Source: Aptenodytes patagonicus (lineage: Eukaryota; Chordata; Aves; Sphenisciformes; Spheniscidae). From it: a stretch of 64,000 nt of DNA. Every line of letters begins with the position of its first letter. The stretch's first letter is position 1. Positions 51,101-63,756 of this stretch are shown here, in pieces. A model generated the notes under the pieces. It saw only the letters and a list, made by a program, of their open reading frames with translations, was not told where the DNA came from and ran no database searches. Made by a program: the position numbers and the translations under genes. The stretch covers positions 17,549,464-17,613,463 of the forward strand of contig NC_134958.1 in NCBI RefSeq assembly GCF_965638725.1, written 5' to 3'.

Positions 51101-54100
51101 CTCTTCATTATAGTCTAAACATGCATGCTATTGCAGTAATACTCTGATTAAAAAAAGATGCTGTTAACTTTCACTGATGTACTATTGTGATGGTCAAGAA
51201 TCAGTAAACCTTGGAAGCAGATGAACGATGACAGTCTGTGGTTCTACTTGTACAATGGGAGCTGGGAAAGAAATGAAGGACTATTTTCAGAATAAGCAAA
51301 GAAAACAATACAAAGGACCCTAGCATAATCACTTCAGAAGAAATAAATACATAAATAGACCAAACGACCCATAGCTTAGTTAAGTTTTAATGCACAGTTA
51401 ATTTAAAGTTACCTTAAATATTTTAAAGGCCTTAATTTTTCCAGTGTGTCTCACATGTGGACCCCTGCAGAGATCAATCAGCGGACCACATCTATACACC
51501 AAAAGAAAAAAAAGTGTTTATTTCAAAACACTCCAACATTTTTAAATACAGTCGCTAATGGCATACAAGTTAATGCTCGACATGTTCAAACACACTAATA
51601 AGCATACATATGCAACACTCAGCAAATTCAGTGCATCTTAAATGTAATTGTGCCTTCTACCCGCATCAGAATATTCGCTCAGTAAATACTCAGCACATTT
51701 GATCCATTATCAAGAGCACCATGACACACTCAGCAATTTATATAGTTCTGTATGTAAACTTTGATAAAGTTGCCAGGAAATTTCAAACTATGCACACCAA
51801 ACAGAAAAAAATGTTTTTGCCATTTTCCAGCTAACTAGTTTTATCCCTGGCAATTGAATGAACAGGTTCCTCACCCCACCCTGAGCTAAGAGTTAGCTTT
51901 ATCCATTATCCAGCAATTCAATGTCATGGGTGGTAACATTTTAACCTCTTTATTGAAACCACAGGGCATGAGTGAAAAGTGGATTTGCCGTTTGTCCACA
52001 AATTGAGACCTAATTTGTCCCAGCAGAGAAACAAAAGATCTGATTTTACATAAGTAGCAATATTAATTGCAAACTTAAGTCCCAATCACACAAGTATTCA
52101 GAAGTTAGAATAAAAAAAAAAATTCTTCTCTTCTCAATTTAAATTAAATATACCTAACTACAGAAATATTTCATAATACCTTTTAACTTAATTTTCTTTA
52201 CCTGTATATTGTCGTAGTTGGTGTGTTCACCTTCTCATTAAGGATACGACACTTAAACTTGTTATACTGTGTGGGGAAACATGAAAAGTCAGAAACATCA
52301 ATAGAACAGCTAATAAAATTCTATTTTAAAATTATGTATTAATAATGCAAATGCATCAGTAAAAGACACAACTTTAAAAAAAGTATCACATGATCACATA
52401 TATGTATGCAAAAGTTCAACATCCTTTCAGAAGAGTTATAAAACAAGAGGGGAAAGAGACAAAAATATCTTAATTTCCCTGAGGGTGTGTTAAGCATAGT
52501 GATTACCACCTGAACACCTCAAAGCACTTCTGACAGGCAATTAAAACACAGTACGGTGAGACTGGCAATATTCACTGTATAAAACAGAGCACTAGAGGAC
52601 AAAGTCTTTTTTGACTTGTCTCTGCAAGTGAGCCAGAATGAACTTACGCCTTTTGTGTATTAATTTCTTTGTGATCTCATTGAGCTTAAGGCGCTTCTGT
52701 CTAATAACTAATTGTTTTTATTATTGCCTGAAAACATCCCGAACACTTGAAAGGGATATGGAGAGGGGGAAAAGGATGCTATTCTTTTTCTTTGTTTTAC
52801 TAGACAGGTACTATTCTGATGAGTCAGTCACATGCAGTATTTTACAGAAGTTACATTTTAAAGGATCATTGTACCAGAATCACAGCTACTCCAAAGACTT
52901 ACCTTGAACATGTCTAACAGGATCTCCTTTTTGACTTCCAGCCTTTCAAAAGGCTGCTTCTCTTTTATGATATTTTTACAGCGGTTCTCTAGTAGTGGGA
53001 ATTCAGTACTAGATACACCTCTAAAGAAAAAGACACAGGCAAAAGAAATATAAAAAAATGGGAATATCAAAATAATTAATTAAGTGATCACTTTCTAGTG
53101 GTCTAATTTGAAAAACACGGGATGCATTGTTGTGATTTGTCACAGTATTTTCTTAGTTTCTTACAATCGGCTGTATTTTCAAACACTAAACTCAGAAACG
53201 CAAATGGCATCACCCTGAACAAACCCACTGCAATCACTCCTAGAAGAGTCTTTGACGTGTTTAAATGTCTGGAAGATCTGTAGCTCAGTGTATATATGAT
53301 TTAAGAAAAAAAAAAAAGACTCAACCCAGCTGCAAGAGCTAGTTTATCAGCTGATGCAGATTCAGTATTCTCCCTGACTACAGAAAGATAAACAAGGGAA
53401 AAACAGAATTGTAAAGCTGTGCACAAGGATTAGAAAAGTAGTAAACACCTATACGAATTACATGCATACGTGCCATTTCTACAAGTGACTATGGCACTTT
53501 GAAACCAAACTCCCATGATTCTTCAAGGAAACTGTCTCCTTTATCTCCCAGGAACTTCAGAAAGTTTTACCCAAACACTCTACATTTTTTCACAGAACAT
53601 TCAACAGCTGCAAGTCTTAGAGAGCAGGTGTCTGAACACTGCTCTTGAATTTAAATATACACACACACACTCAGTATATCTGTATACACAGATCTATACT
53701 ATGAGGAAGACTAACCTGTCAGTTTTAAACCATACTAGATACACGATATTACTTTTAACATGCAGAAACCTGACTGAACAAAAATAATTCTAGTACTGAG
53801 CTTCAATACAGAGCATTAAAGTTCTTAGACACTGAAATTTTACCTGTCTTCAGTGTACATGTCATAATAAAATCCGTTCTCAATTGGTGGTCCATAGCAT
53901 AAGCAGCCCCCAAAATAACCTTCCATGGCCTCTCCAAGAATATGAGCACTTGAATGCCAATAAACCTGCAAATAAAGTCAGGTGAGCAAGTCATGGGGTC
54001 ATTGGCATTGTGTAGCTAAAAAGAAAAAACAAAACAGAGGTATATTTGCAGATGGGAAATACACTGGAATCAGTGTTGTTTAAATCCTGTGAGAAGTATA

Positions 54101-57100
54101 ACAATTTTCTGTTCTCATTTTGAAGTATGCTAAATGGTTAATATAATGGCAGACGTAGCAATAAAGCCCCATTGTATTTCAGCCTGAAAGATAATTATAC
54201 CTCTGCACAATTCTGTCACCTTAGTACTTATTGTACCTTGTTCATTTGTAAGTTAGTTTCCAGTCAGTTTAAAGTCTATGCAATACTAACCGCATCTAAA
54301 GTGATGTAGCCAATTAAGTGACCATTGTTCACATACAGTACATTTATTAATAGGACTGTAAACCACATTACCTGAAATGTCAGAAGAGGAAGACCAGTCT
54401 TATGTTCTAAGCCCCTATTAATTCAGACCACTTCATAGCCACCGCTACAAGATAAAGCCTTTACAGGCTCCTGAAATGCCTCAAACAAGCTTAATCGCAT
54501 GAATAATTCTTTGGCAAAATGAAGTCTGATTCTAGTGCGTGAAGATAAACATAGGCTTAAGACTGAATCCCATAAAAAAAAAATCTTGGGTGTGTCGCTA
54601 AGTATATTCACAGTTTAATTGACTAAGATATGCCTACTTAAGTTTCTAATAAACAATGCTGGTACAAGGAGGTGTAGATTTTATTTATGACTCAGATCTG
54701 ATATTGGACAATTTTTAGAAAACTGTAACACAGCCTCACTGTTGCTTTCAGCGTCTGATCTTCAAACGCAGAGTCAAACCACAGAACATGTCTTAGAAGA
54801 CATCAAATTATTTCAAGTTAGCATACAAATCAAGACATTCTTTAAGATCTTGTTTGAAAAATAACCTGTTTATGTAAACGAGAAGGGAAGAAAAGAACAC
54901 CAAGATTTTATTCACCTACAGATTATAGGTACTTAGTATCTAATCTTCTTTGTTGAATCATGACAAATACATTACTTGAATAGTTTTGGGGATTCTTTTT
55001 TTTTAATTCAAGATTTTAAAAGCATAATGCTGCAATCAATTTCATGTCATTAGTTCCTTTAATCAAGCAGAAACCAGCGAGTGTCTACTCACAGCTTTTG
55101 CTTCTTCATTATCAAACATAAGCAGCTCCAGAGTACAATCTCCCTCCAGTGGACGATCCAGGTCCCACAGTTCACCGTTCACTTTGGCTATGACTGCATT
55201 TGAAGCCAACATTTGACTAAAAAACACAAATGATGACAAGAGACCAAAATATTTAGGTTCAGATTTGCAAAAGTGCTTAGGTTTCTAAACCCCGTGAGAC
55301 CCCACCCACATCTCATAGCACCTAAAGACCTTTAATTTTTGTTTCTGTGGTCGTCTTAAACACTTTTCTACTTTTAAGGTATAGACCCTTAAGGTCTTAA
55401 AGTTTCATTCAACAGTTTTCAGTGCTGGGGATCTGGAGGAAAGACTGCTTCTAACAACAGTTTCTACTGTTATCTGGTAACTCACAAAACTTCAGATGTC
55501 TCTATAAATTCCTAGCAGTCTCCCTGATTGTTGTATTTTTTAACTGGAAGCAAGCATTATGATCCCAGCACAGAACTTCAAGCATCACTCCGAACAAAAA
55601 CTTAACCCAGCTGTTTCTTCTGCATTAAGCTGAAGTTTCAATGCTTTCCAAATAAACCAAGTTGAGAGAGTCACCATCCACTGACCATAACACATATATT
55701 TTATGCAACAAGGCAAGAGACAAATGATAGTAACAGATTTATCACTACAAAAGTACAACTCCTTGAATCTGCAGGTTACCTAATTCCTACAGCTAATTGA
55801 TATGGAGTGGTTTTCCAAGATTCCCCTTCAGCCATCTTTCCATCTGCCAGACTAATTTTGATAGGTTTGCTCTGGTTGGCCACTCTGTAAGCTAGCAAAG
55901 CATCATGTTCTTTTTTCAGTGCTTCATAAAGCTTCAGTCTATCTTCTATGAAGCTTGGCTCACACTGCAGCTGTAACAAATAAATTAAGTCATACACATA
56001 CATATTTGTGAGAGAGATAGAATAGAAGGATTCATGGTGTTCATGCAACCCTAGAGGTTCCAACTGAGACCAGATTTCACTGTACTAGAATTTATACTAA
56101 TATGCAGTAAAGTATTTGTAAATAATTATACACTGGATAGTCCCATCCAACTCGCTGACTATTTTATAGCGGCTTTCCAATTTTCCAATGCACCTTCATC
56201 AATCTGGGCCAAAATGGCTTTGTGAGTTTGACATCAGAAAGCAGCCTATATTCCTGCCCCAGAATTTGTATTTGGCTGACATCCTAGAGAAGTTTGGATC
56301 ACTCCAACAAGCCCTCACCTCTGCCAGTCCATTCAAAGCACCAGATTCAAATAAGATAGTTTACAGGAAGTTTCCTTCAGTTTAGCATAAAGTGAATTAT
56401 TAAGATCTATTGAACTACAGCTAGCGCTGCCAACATCCTGTTTCGATCATCAGGCACGCTGTTTAACTATTCATGAACCATCACTCTCTTTAGGAACCAC
56501 AGTATCCTGACCCTTATTTCCCAATAGCCCAAACCCTTTTGTTACATAAAAAGTAGAGATCTAAGAATGTATAAGTAACCCTACTAATTACATGCAAGAT
56601 GAAGCTCCTAGATAATGATTTTTTCTATATGCATGCTAAAGCAAGCCTTCTTCCCAAAATCTGGGATTTCAAAGTACAGCAAAGTATTTCAGATTTCAGC
56701 ACCTCTTCTGAACCTAGCCAAACAATACTCCTTCTTCTATTATTATATGGTATAAAATAACCACTTACATCATTCCGATGTCTGTTCACAGCTTCATTTT
56801 CTTTTTTCTTTTCCTCTTTATTTTGATTCACTGCAACAGTTGGACTTGCACTGGAGACTTTCTGAAAGCAGTGATTATATGAAGTATACCCTATGCCTTT
56901 AAGACTTTTCCCAGCAGTCATTGAAACAAAACAAACCAGATCAGTGCAATATTGGGCTAAAAAGGCAATTACAATCGAATAAGATACATCCTTAGTACAG
57001 ATGAAAGACTTCTCACGACACGTCTAAACCGCCTCCTTTAGGTGTTCAGCAGACACAGCAAAACTGCTCACCAAGCAAAATCTTCTCAACACGATTTCCC

Positions 57101-57810
57101 CCATTTTACCACTGCAACCATCGCCGCCAAAATCTCCCCAGCGAGACCCTGGGAGATTACAACAGCCGAGCGAGCAATAAAAACAACTTTCCGTGGTCTG
57201 ATAAACTTACTCCCCCTTTGCGACAAGGCAGGGACTATCGGGAGAAGCACTGCTCAGTGCTCCGGGCAGACGAGGGGTGCGGACAGAGACCGAGACAGGC
57301 TTCCACTCCCAAGACCACCGCCGACCCCCGCTGGCTGGGGCCAGGCGATTCGCCCCCGTGAGTCCCTGCCGCCCCCTCCCTCCCCGCAGAGGCCTGGCCC
57401 ACCCCAGAGCGATGCGGCCGCTCGCCCCCGCCAGGCCAGGCGCGGCCCGCCGCCCTCCCCCGCCCGCACCGAGGAGGGCCCCGGGGGTGTCCCCGTCCCG
57501 GGCGCGTCCCCGTCCCGGGCGCTACCTCGCCGCCGGCCGGGGGCTCGGCCGCCGTAGGGCCCGGCGGCCGCTGCTCCACCGGCGCTGCACTGCCCAGCTC
57601 GGCCGCCAGGCTGCGGCGCAGGTGCAGGAGGCGGTAGCGCAGCTTCTCGTTCTCGGCCCTCAGCCGCTGCAGCTCGGGGCTGCAGCTCCCGGGGCGGCAC
57701 GACGCCTCCCGCTCCTTTAGTCGGCCGACCTCCGCCGTCAGCCAGCGCAGCTCCTGCTCCTGCCGCGACAGGCGTAGCGCCGCCACCTCGGCGGCCGCGG
57801 CCGCCATCAT
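42198..57810 (-). CDS. TARS3: TARS3 / TARSL2 (threonyl-tRNA synthetase 3, cytosolic), complete coding region
   Basis: Nineteen exons: 57526-57810, 56769-56861, 55780-55970, 55093-55216, 53844-53965, 52903-53020, 52202-52266, 51413-51491, 50073-50219, 48509-48607, 48012-48178, 47303-47465, 46266-46403, 45755-45832, 45484-45584, 44202-44306, 43306-43378, 42471-42585 and 42198-42346; 803 aa (human 802). The N-terminal arginine/glutamate-rich coiled coil ([20 protein letters not shown]) marks TARS3 rather than TARS1. A TGS domain follows ([20 protein letters not shown]). The editing domain has HSSAH at 235-239 and CRGPHV. The class II core has motif 2 ([20 protein letters not shown]), zinc ligands C493 (MNCPGHC), H544 and H670, and motif 3 GSVERM. 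The anticodon-binding domain ends in NAEEEF. It charges tRNA-Thr. Two adjacent ATGs (57810, 57807) are possible starts, and a further in-frame ATG lies at 57867. Exon 15's acceptor is duplicated by a 71-bp tandem repeat. Confidence 0.97.
45571..45712 (-). repeat. 71-bp tandem duplication spanning TARS3 exon 15 acceptor
   Basis: Bases 45571-45641 are repeated at 45642-45712 with a single visible difference (C at 45615 against T in the second copy). Each copy holds the first 14 nt of TARS3 exon 15, the AG acceptor (plus-strand CT at 45585-45586 and again at 45656-45657) and the upstream intron. The gene therefore has two near-identical 3' splice sites 71 nt apart. The near identity suggests a recent event or a copying or assembly artefact. 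Confidence 0.95.
47219..47297. repeat. G-rich tract just inside TARS3 intron 12
   Basis: The plus strand has repeated GGGG runs (GGGAGGGGAGGGGATGGGG and later TGGGGGGAGGG, TTTTGGGGTTTG), so the TARS3 transcript is C-rich within 85 nt after the exon 12 donor. The tract is interrupted by T runs. Low complexity; a role in splicing is possible but unsupported. Confidence 0.6.
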
Positions 57811-58020
57811 CCCCCGGCGGCAGCGGGCTGCCCCCGCCCTCCTACGGCGGGACGCGCAGGACGACACCGCCCCCGGCCCGCTCCACCTCCCCGGTACCGC
57901 CCCGGAGCCGCCGGGCCCGGGCCCGCCCCACGGTCGCGTCGGGCGAGGTGCTGCCCTCTCCGGCGGAGGCGCTCAGGCCGCTCGCTGCAGCGGTGACCCC
58001 GCCCAGGCACAGAGGGACTT
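57230..58020. promoter_or_regulatory. TARS3: CpG island promoter of TARS3
   Basis: Dense CpG block containing TARS3 exon 1 (57526-57810), the first part of intron 1 and about 200 bp upstream. It includes CGGCGG runs around the start codon. No TATA box is evident. Long frames on both strands here are composition shadows. Confidence 0.75.
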
Positions 58021-59150
58021 CAGGGGCCTTGCAGGAGAGTTACGGTTGTCATTATTCGTTCTTCTTATTGGGTAAATACTATTTGTAGCCCTCACTGCTG
58101 TGGTGTTAATAAAACATACCTGCCCATCTTGCTCCGAGGCCGATGAGCAATTGGGAAGTGTCAATATCCACAGCTCGTGTCCGAGTCCCACTTCAGTTTA
58201 CCTAAAAATGTTCTTTGAAAAGCTTTTCTCTGTAACCCTCATAAACAAGAAGCTGAATAAACTGGGACTGCAGTGAAGAATCGCATCCCTAATTCTCAAA
58301 ATCCTGATCATGCCATTTTGTGGAGAGCATGACAGGCACAAGTGGTTTGTAACAGGGAGGGGGAAAAATACGTCAAGTTTGCTTTACGTTCCCAAGTATC
58401 CAATTTAGCATCTGTGGAGCTCATTTGCTATTAAAAGCACAGAAAAGCAACACTTAAACAATACTATTTAAGTAAATACATACTTGCAAAGGACCTACAT
58501 GTAACATCACTAATGCCTTGGTCCTTCAAAGGATTACTCAAACAAAAAAAGGATAATTACCAGGTGCCTTAGAAAGACAGAGACTGTCAGAGTATGGAAA
58601 ATACGGATGGCACCCACTTGAATGCAGCCCCACAGCCTGTTCATTAGCATAGACTTCAGGTGGTCCACCCTACACACTGCTGAGGCCCAGCTCTAAGGTC
58701 TTGTCAGCCCTAACACTCAACTATGGCTGGTTTATTGTCCTTTCATCTGTTAAACACATCCACCTGTAAGAGTTGCCTACAGCCACAGTTTCTCCAAAAA
58801 CCAGCTTGGATCCAGGCATTACAATGGGAGTTGAGGTCTGCAGACAATTGGAAGCAGAGGAATTGAAACCCAAAATACTGTCACATAAGCAATAGTTCAT
58901 ACAGCGTGTGCCCTACCACCCCAGTGACATAACAGGTGTCACTCCAGCCCAAGCCATCCTTCCCTGCCACTTCTGCACCTCCTGATACAAGCTGGTTGCT
59001 TATACCTCCACCTCTGCAGGTCCGCATGATCAGGTTCACCTTTTTTCATAGTTTCCCATAGGGCAATAGGATTACATGAACACTCTTTCAAAGAGGGCAT
59101 TTTTCTTGCCCTTCTCTAAGATACATTGCACACACTTTAAAAGAAGTAGT
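58021..59150. other. TARS3 upstream flank, no gene seen
   Basis: Mixed-composition sequence upstream of the TARS3 promoter. A minus-strand frame at 57973-58191 has no recognisable content. No splice-supported exon, RNA gene or named repeat found. Confidence 0.5.
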
Positions 59151-59341
59151 TTTAACATCCTGGTGTTGAGCCAAACAATTGTGCATGTCAGGGAGCCACA
59201 AGGGCTAGCTGCATCCTACAGGACAGGGAGCCCAATGCCATAGCGGGGCTGGCAGGACAGGGGCTGGCAGTCAGAACCAACCAGGCATCCAGACTGCCAG
59301 AAAAGTTCATGGTGGTGAGGCAGGTCTGAGGTCAAGCCAAG
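59151..59341. repeat. GC-rich repeat-like block, left flank of LTR (unclassified)
   Basis: Sequence rich in CAGG/CCAG words (GGGGCTGGCAGGACAGGGGCTGGCAGTCAG) directly abutting the solo LTR. It resembles the block on the other side of the LTR (59935-60240) in composition and in words such as CAGGTC. It may be one older repeat split by the LTR, but I cannot name the family. Confidence 0.3.
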
Positions 59342-59934
59342 TGTTGTGGTTTAACCCCAGCTGGCAATGAAGCCCCACACAGCTGCTCACTCACTCCCCC
59401 TTGGTGGAATGGGGGAGAGAATCAGAAGAGTAAAAGTCAGAAAACTCGTGGGCTGAGATAAAGACAGTTTAATAGGTAAAGCAAAAGCTGCGCGCACAAG
59501 CAAAGCCAAACAAGGAATTCATTCACTCCTTCTCATCGACGGGCAGGTGTTCAGCCATCTCCAGGAAAGCAGGGCTCCATCACGTGTAACAGTTACTGAG
59601 GAAGACAAATACCATCACTCCCAACATCCCACCCTTCCTCCTTCTTCCCCCAGCTTTGTATGCTGAGCATGATGTTGTATGGTGTGGAATCTCCCTTTGG
59701 TCAGTTGGGGTCAGCTGTCCTGGCCGTGTCCCCTCCCAGCTTCTTGTGTACCCCCAGCCTGCTCACTGGTGGGGTGGTGTGAGAAGCAGAAAAGGCCTTG
59801 ACTCTGTGTCAGCACTGCTCAGCAATAACAAAAACATCTCTGCATTATCAATGCTGTTTCCAGCACAAATCCAAAACATAGCCCCATACTAGCTACTGTG
59901 AAGAAAATTAACTCTATCCCAGCCAAAACCAGCA
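59342..59934 (-). mobile_element. ERVL-type solo LTR upstream of TARS3
   Basis: About 593 bp. Read on the minus strand it starts TGCTGGTTTTGGCTGGGATA and ends in ...GGTTAAACCACAACA, matching both ends of the LTR at 30270-30813. They share the GACAGAGTTAATTTCCTC-like start, the CAGCTGACCCCAACTG-like middle, the CTTTATCTCA motif and the CCCATTCCACC-like 3' part. No matching 5-bp target duplication and no internal region are visible. A fossil, the more diverged of the two copies. It has the same orientation as TARS3, about 1.3 kb upstream of its CpG island. Confidence 0.82.
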
Positions 59935-60240
59935 TACCAGGAAAGCAAACCCCAGGTCAGGTCCCATGATGGTAACCGGGGCCAGACACAGTGGTTACCA
60001 GGCAGGCCCGTGGTGATGTGGCAAAGTCAAACCAGGAAGCCAGGTCACAGGCTAGAACAACAGCAGCCAGGGACAAGCACATCCCTGATAAAGCTCCAGC
60101 AGGGACTGATGGGCCGGGGCTGAGCTTAAATGGAACCCCTGGGCCCATGGACAAGGGTGTGGGTGGAGGCCCCAGGTGAGGTCAGTCAGGGCCATTAAGG
60201 CCAGTTAGTGCTCCCAGGGCCCTGACACTCTGTGCTGTGT
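59935..60240. repeat. GC-rich repeat-like block, right flank of LTR (unclassified)
   Basis: GC-rich, with recurring CAGG, CCAGG and GGCC words (for example GGCAGGCCCGTGGTG, GAAGCCAGGTCACAGG, CCCTGGGCCCATGG), unlike the AT-rich DNA on its right. It looks like a piece of an interspersed repeat; the family is not recognised. Confidence 0.3.
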
Positions 60241-63200
60241 CCCCCTTACTATTCTCATTATGAAACAATGTCAATGTCAAAAAGTGTGGGTCAGACTGCA
60301 TCCTTATTTGACTACAATGTCAAATAAACACTGCCAGAGCTTAATTCTAGCGGATGCTTCCTGTTTGACACCAATTCTTATGAAATTAGGCTGTCTGAAC
60401 TAAACAGCATCTTTGCACAAATTGGAGAACTTGGCACCAGGGTAAATCATTTGAAGAGGTTTGAGTTGCTAGGCAGTTAGGACTCAGAGCTTGGAAAGAT
60501 GGTACAACTTCTATTGTACAGTCAGATGCTCTGCATTGTATCATTTACAGGTCATTGCAGTTAAATCCCTCAGTTCCTTGACCCTGGGAAAACAATAGTT
60601 CTCCATCACAAATCCTTTATTTCCACCATGTATTTCCATGTATCCTTTTGTCTCAAATACTTTGTCATCTTCAATTTCTCTAGTTTCCTCCTTTGATTGT
60701 ACTTTACACCCACTTCTCTGTATTCAGTTTCTCAACACACACTTTCAAATTTTTGCCTTTACCCAATACTCAGAATTTGCAAGGTGTGGATTGTTATTAG
60801 AATTCTGGCAATTACCAAATCAGAATTTTAGCATTTTATTCTCCAGTTTACACAACTGGAAATAACTAGATGGTATGTGAGAAGATAGTCAAGTTTTGTA
60901 TTTGTCCACAATTTGATACATTTCCTATGATATCACCCATTTTTCTTTGAGGTTTTAAGATTTTATAAAAACATATTTGAGATTAAAAGAATATATTCTT
61001 TTGCCAACAAAAATAATGGGGACATTTCTGGGTCAAAACACTGTACTGCTTTAGAAAAAAACCTGTAACATATTCAGTGCATGGAGCCTAAAGACACTCC
61101 TATACTGTACACTCACAAATTTCAAGCTGTCATTTATGTCTCCCATTACCCTGGATGACCGCTGTGTGTAGTACAATTCACTGTCTATATTAACCAGTTC
61201 ATATTACACCAACCTTTTTTTGCATTTTCATTGCAGAGTACTGTTTTTTCTCCCACGAATGCCCAGAATTTTCTAACAGCTTTGTAGTTAATTCTTCTAG
61301 TCATTCTGCCCCAGCTAAACTTTTTAATGCTTTTTTTTAAAACTAGTTTTGTTATTTAAGGTATATTAAGAATATCCCTCAGCAAACTGATACCGATGTA
61401 CATTTTTCATTTGCACCAATTCTTCCTTACTTTTCTGAAGAGATGCAACTTGCCAACACCTATGTCTATCAATTATTATAACAAGGTCACTCTTCTTCGA
61501 GGATGGACTGTCATGGGCAGAACTGCCATGGACATGTAAAAATAGGACATACACTGTAGCTTCCTTTAAAAATTCATTTCATTATTAATCTGACAGGTTA
61601 CCTGTTTTTTTAACTTCTAAATTCACTACTGTGCAGAATTTATTACTCCATTTAGGATACTGATGACAATCAGTGTTATCAGCACAATAAAATAAACACA
61701 GATTTAGTTTTGAGGTTAAACTCTGAGAAATGTATTCAGGTTACATCCTCTGTATCTCGTCTTTGGGCACTGTCTTATGAACCCAAAACCTGTAACTTTG
61801 GGCTGGCTCTAGCATTTATTGAAGTAATGGAAAAACTTACCATCAGAAGTTATAGTGGCTGAGAAGGCTGATTCATAAGATGCTGTCTAACATGTGGAGC
61901 GCCAGGCTTTATCAGGATCTTTTACCTGCTGAGATATTGCGGTATTAATATTAGTAGAACTTCTGAGAGAGAAACAACTTGGAGAAAAAAAAAAAGCATG
62001 AGGTTTCATTGAGAATATGGAAAGAATGGGGGGGTAGACTACCCCTATGGAGGTTTAAAAATCAAAAGGAATCTTAAGAATTAGGCTTATAAAGGAGCCC
62101 TTACTTTTAAATGTTGCCTAGAAGATGTGCCAGGCCTTTCAGATAGGTTGGCTACTTTCTCTGCCTACTGCGTATTACCCTTGGTTAGCTGTACTACCTG
62201 ACTAATAGGATAATAGATGCTTTTCACCACGTATCTTCCCCCAAGTGGGTCATCTTTCCTGTGGTGTGTGATGCCACGCGATGCATAGGTAGCTCTACCT
62301 GAGTAGATTCAAGATGATTACAGAAGCAGCACGAGAATCTCACTGCTATGGTCAATAAGCCATAACATTCTAAACCAGGACCATTAATACGGTTTAAAAT
62401 AACACCTAATTCCACTCGTCCTTACTCCAGATAATGTGTCATGTACGAGGCTTGTTATATCTACAAATAACCACAAGGTGACAGGCAATGCTTCCTAACA
62501 ATTCTGTGAAGCCTGGCTAGTTAATTGTTTGGATGGCGATATACACAATAAAATTCCTAAATTATTATATGGTCAGTGGTCAACCTTAATGCTGACTGAT
62601 GAATACTTGAAATTGCAGAAACAGAAGCAGCCTGATAGGAGGATACAGTGGTTGCATCTTAAGAGCATAATGACTGAAAACATTATAAAACTTTTTTTCC
62701 TAAAAGCTTGGCAAAATATTTTTGTTTGCTGCACAGTAGGTAAAGTACCCTTAGGAAAACTGCAGATAAGGCCACACGAGTGAGGCCATGGATGCAATAT
62801 CAGTTGGAAGTAATGGAAATAGAAAAAATAGACTAAGAAACAGGAGGAGGAGGAGGCAGGAAGTACTCATAGCTTTTCTATACAGGGAATTTATGTTGAC
62901 AGAAAGTACGAAAACAAGACCAAAAAGTCCATGTATTAAGCAGCATTTGCGTAAGGGAGGTTATGTAATGTGTGATCCTCAATGAATGATTATCAGTGGC
63001 AGAACACCTCCACTAGGATTGCAGTAATCTCCACTGTTAAGCCTGGTTCATGAAATGGATGCTATATGGTGTTTTATTTTGCTTGGACATAACTTAAAAA
63101 TCTAAACATGCAGAAATGTGGTTACTCTTAACAGTGACATATTTACCTTCACGAAAAAGGTCTTATTCTGTAACCTTTTTTTTACCTTTTGCGTATAGGA

Positions 63201-63756
63201 TTACAATATATTTACAGAAACATGCTTTCTAAATGTATCATTCCATTGCATTGTAAAGCTAATATTTTATGAAAGAATAAGAAGTGGAGGGTATTTATAC
63301 TGTAGTTTGGGTATGGCCTCTGGGGAATACAAAATTAAAGTGTACAGAAGACACTTTATTTTATGTCCTGTACCAGCCTGTACAGATTATTTCAGTTTGA
63401 TCAGCTGTCTTCTTGAATGAATTACTTTTTGCAAAGGGATAGCTTTGAAGATCAGTTACAGAATTAAAAAGTAACAGTAACTAAGCAATTCTCAGTCTCA
63501 TCATTACGGTTCAGAAGCTGTTAACAGTTGTAAAAGGCTAATTAGTGTAATGTAATCCTCTTAGGAGGCTGCAGGCACTGAGCTAGATTTCTTTATAATT
63601 TGTATGGAGGCCTTCTTTATTGCATTAGAATTACAATAATTACAGACAGCAGTATGTATTTGCATTCTATCCATCCACATTATGTTTACTTTGCATACTG
63701 AATACTGCAAAATAAATGCAGAAGTAGAATTTTCTATTTTCTATTTAAATATCAAA
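60241..63756. other. intergenic or 5' flank of the right-edge gene
   Basis: AT-rich sequence with no supported exon. Plus frames at 62529-62783 (84 aa) and 62788-62985 (65 aa, arginine-rich RNRRRRR from a GGAGGAGGAGG run) lie next to each other but show no recognisable domain. A GTAAG donor-like site on the minus strand near 61840 has no supported exon behind it. The promoter or earlier exons of the gene beginning at 63757 may lie here. Confidence 0.4.

Noticed and set aside
57042-57557. 171-codon plus frame opposite TARS3 exon 1
   Set aside because: CpG-island shadow. The minus-strand exon has a coiled coil and splice phase matching TARS3.
62529-62985. Two adjacent plus frames (84 and 65 codons) upstream of the CARD-like frame
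   Set aside because: No domain, no splice support, and the second depends on a GGA repeat that yields an arginine run. Not enough to call exons.
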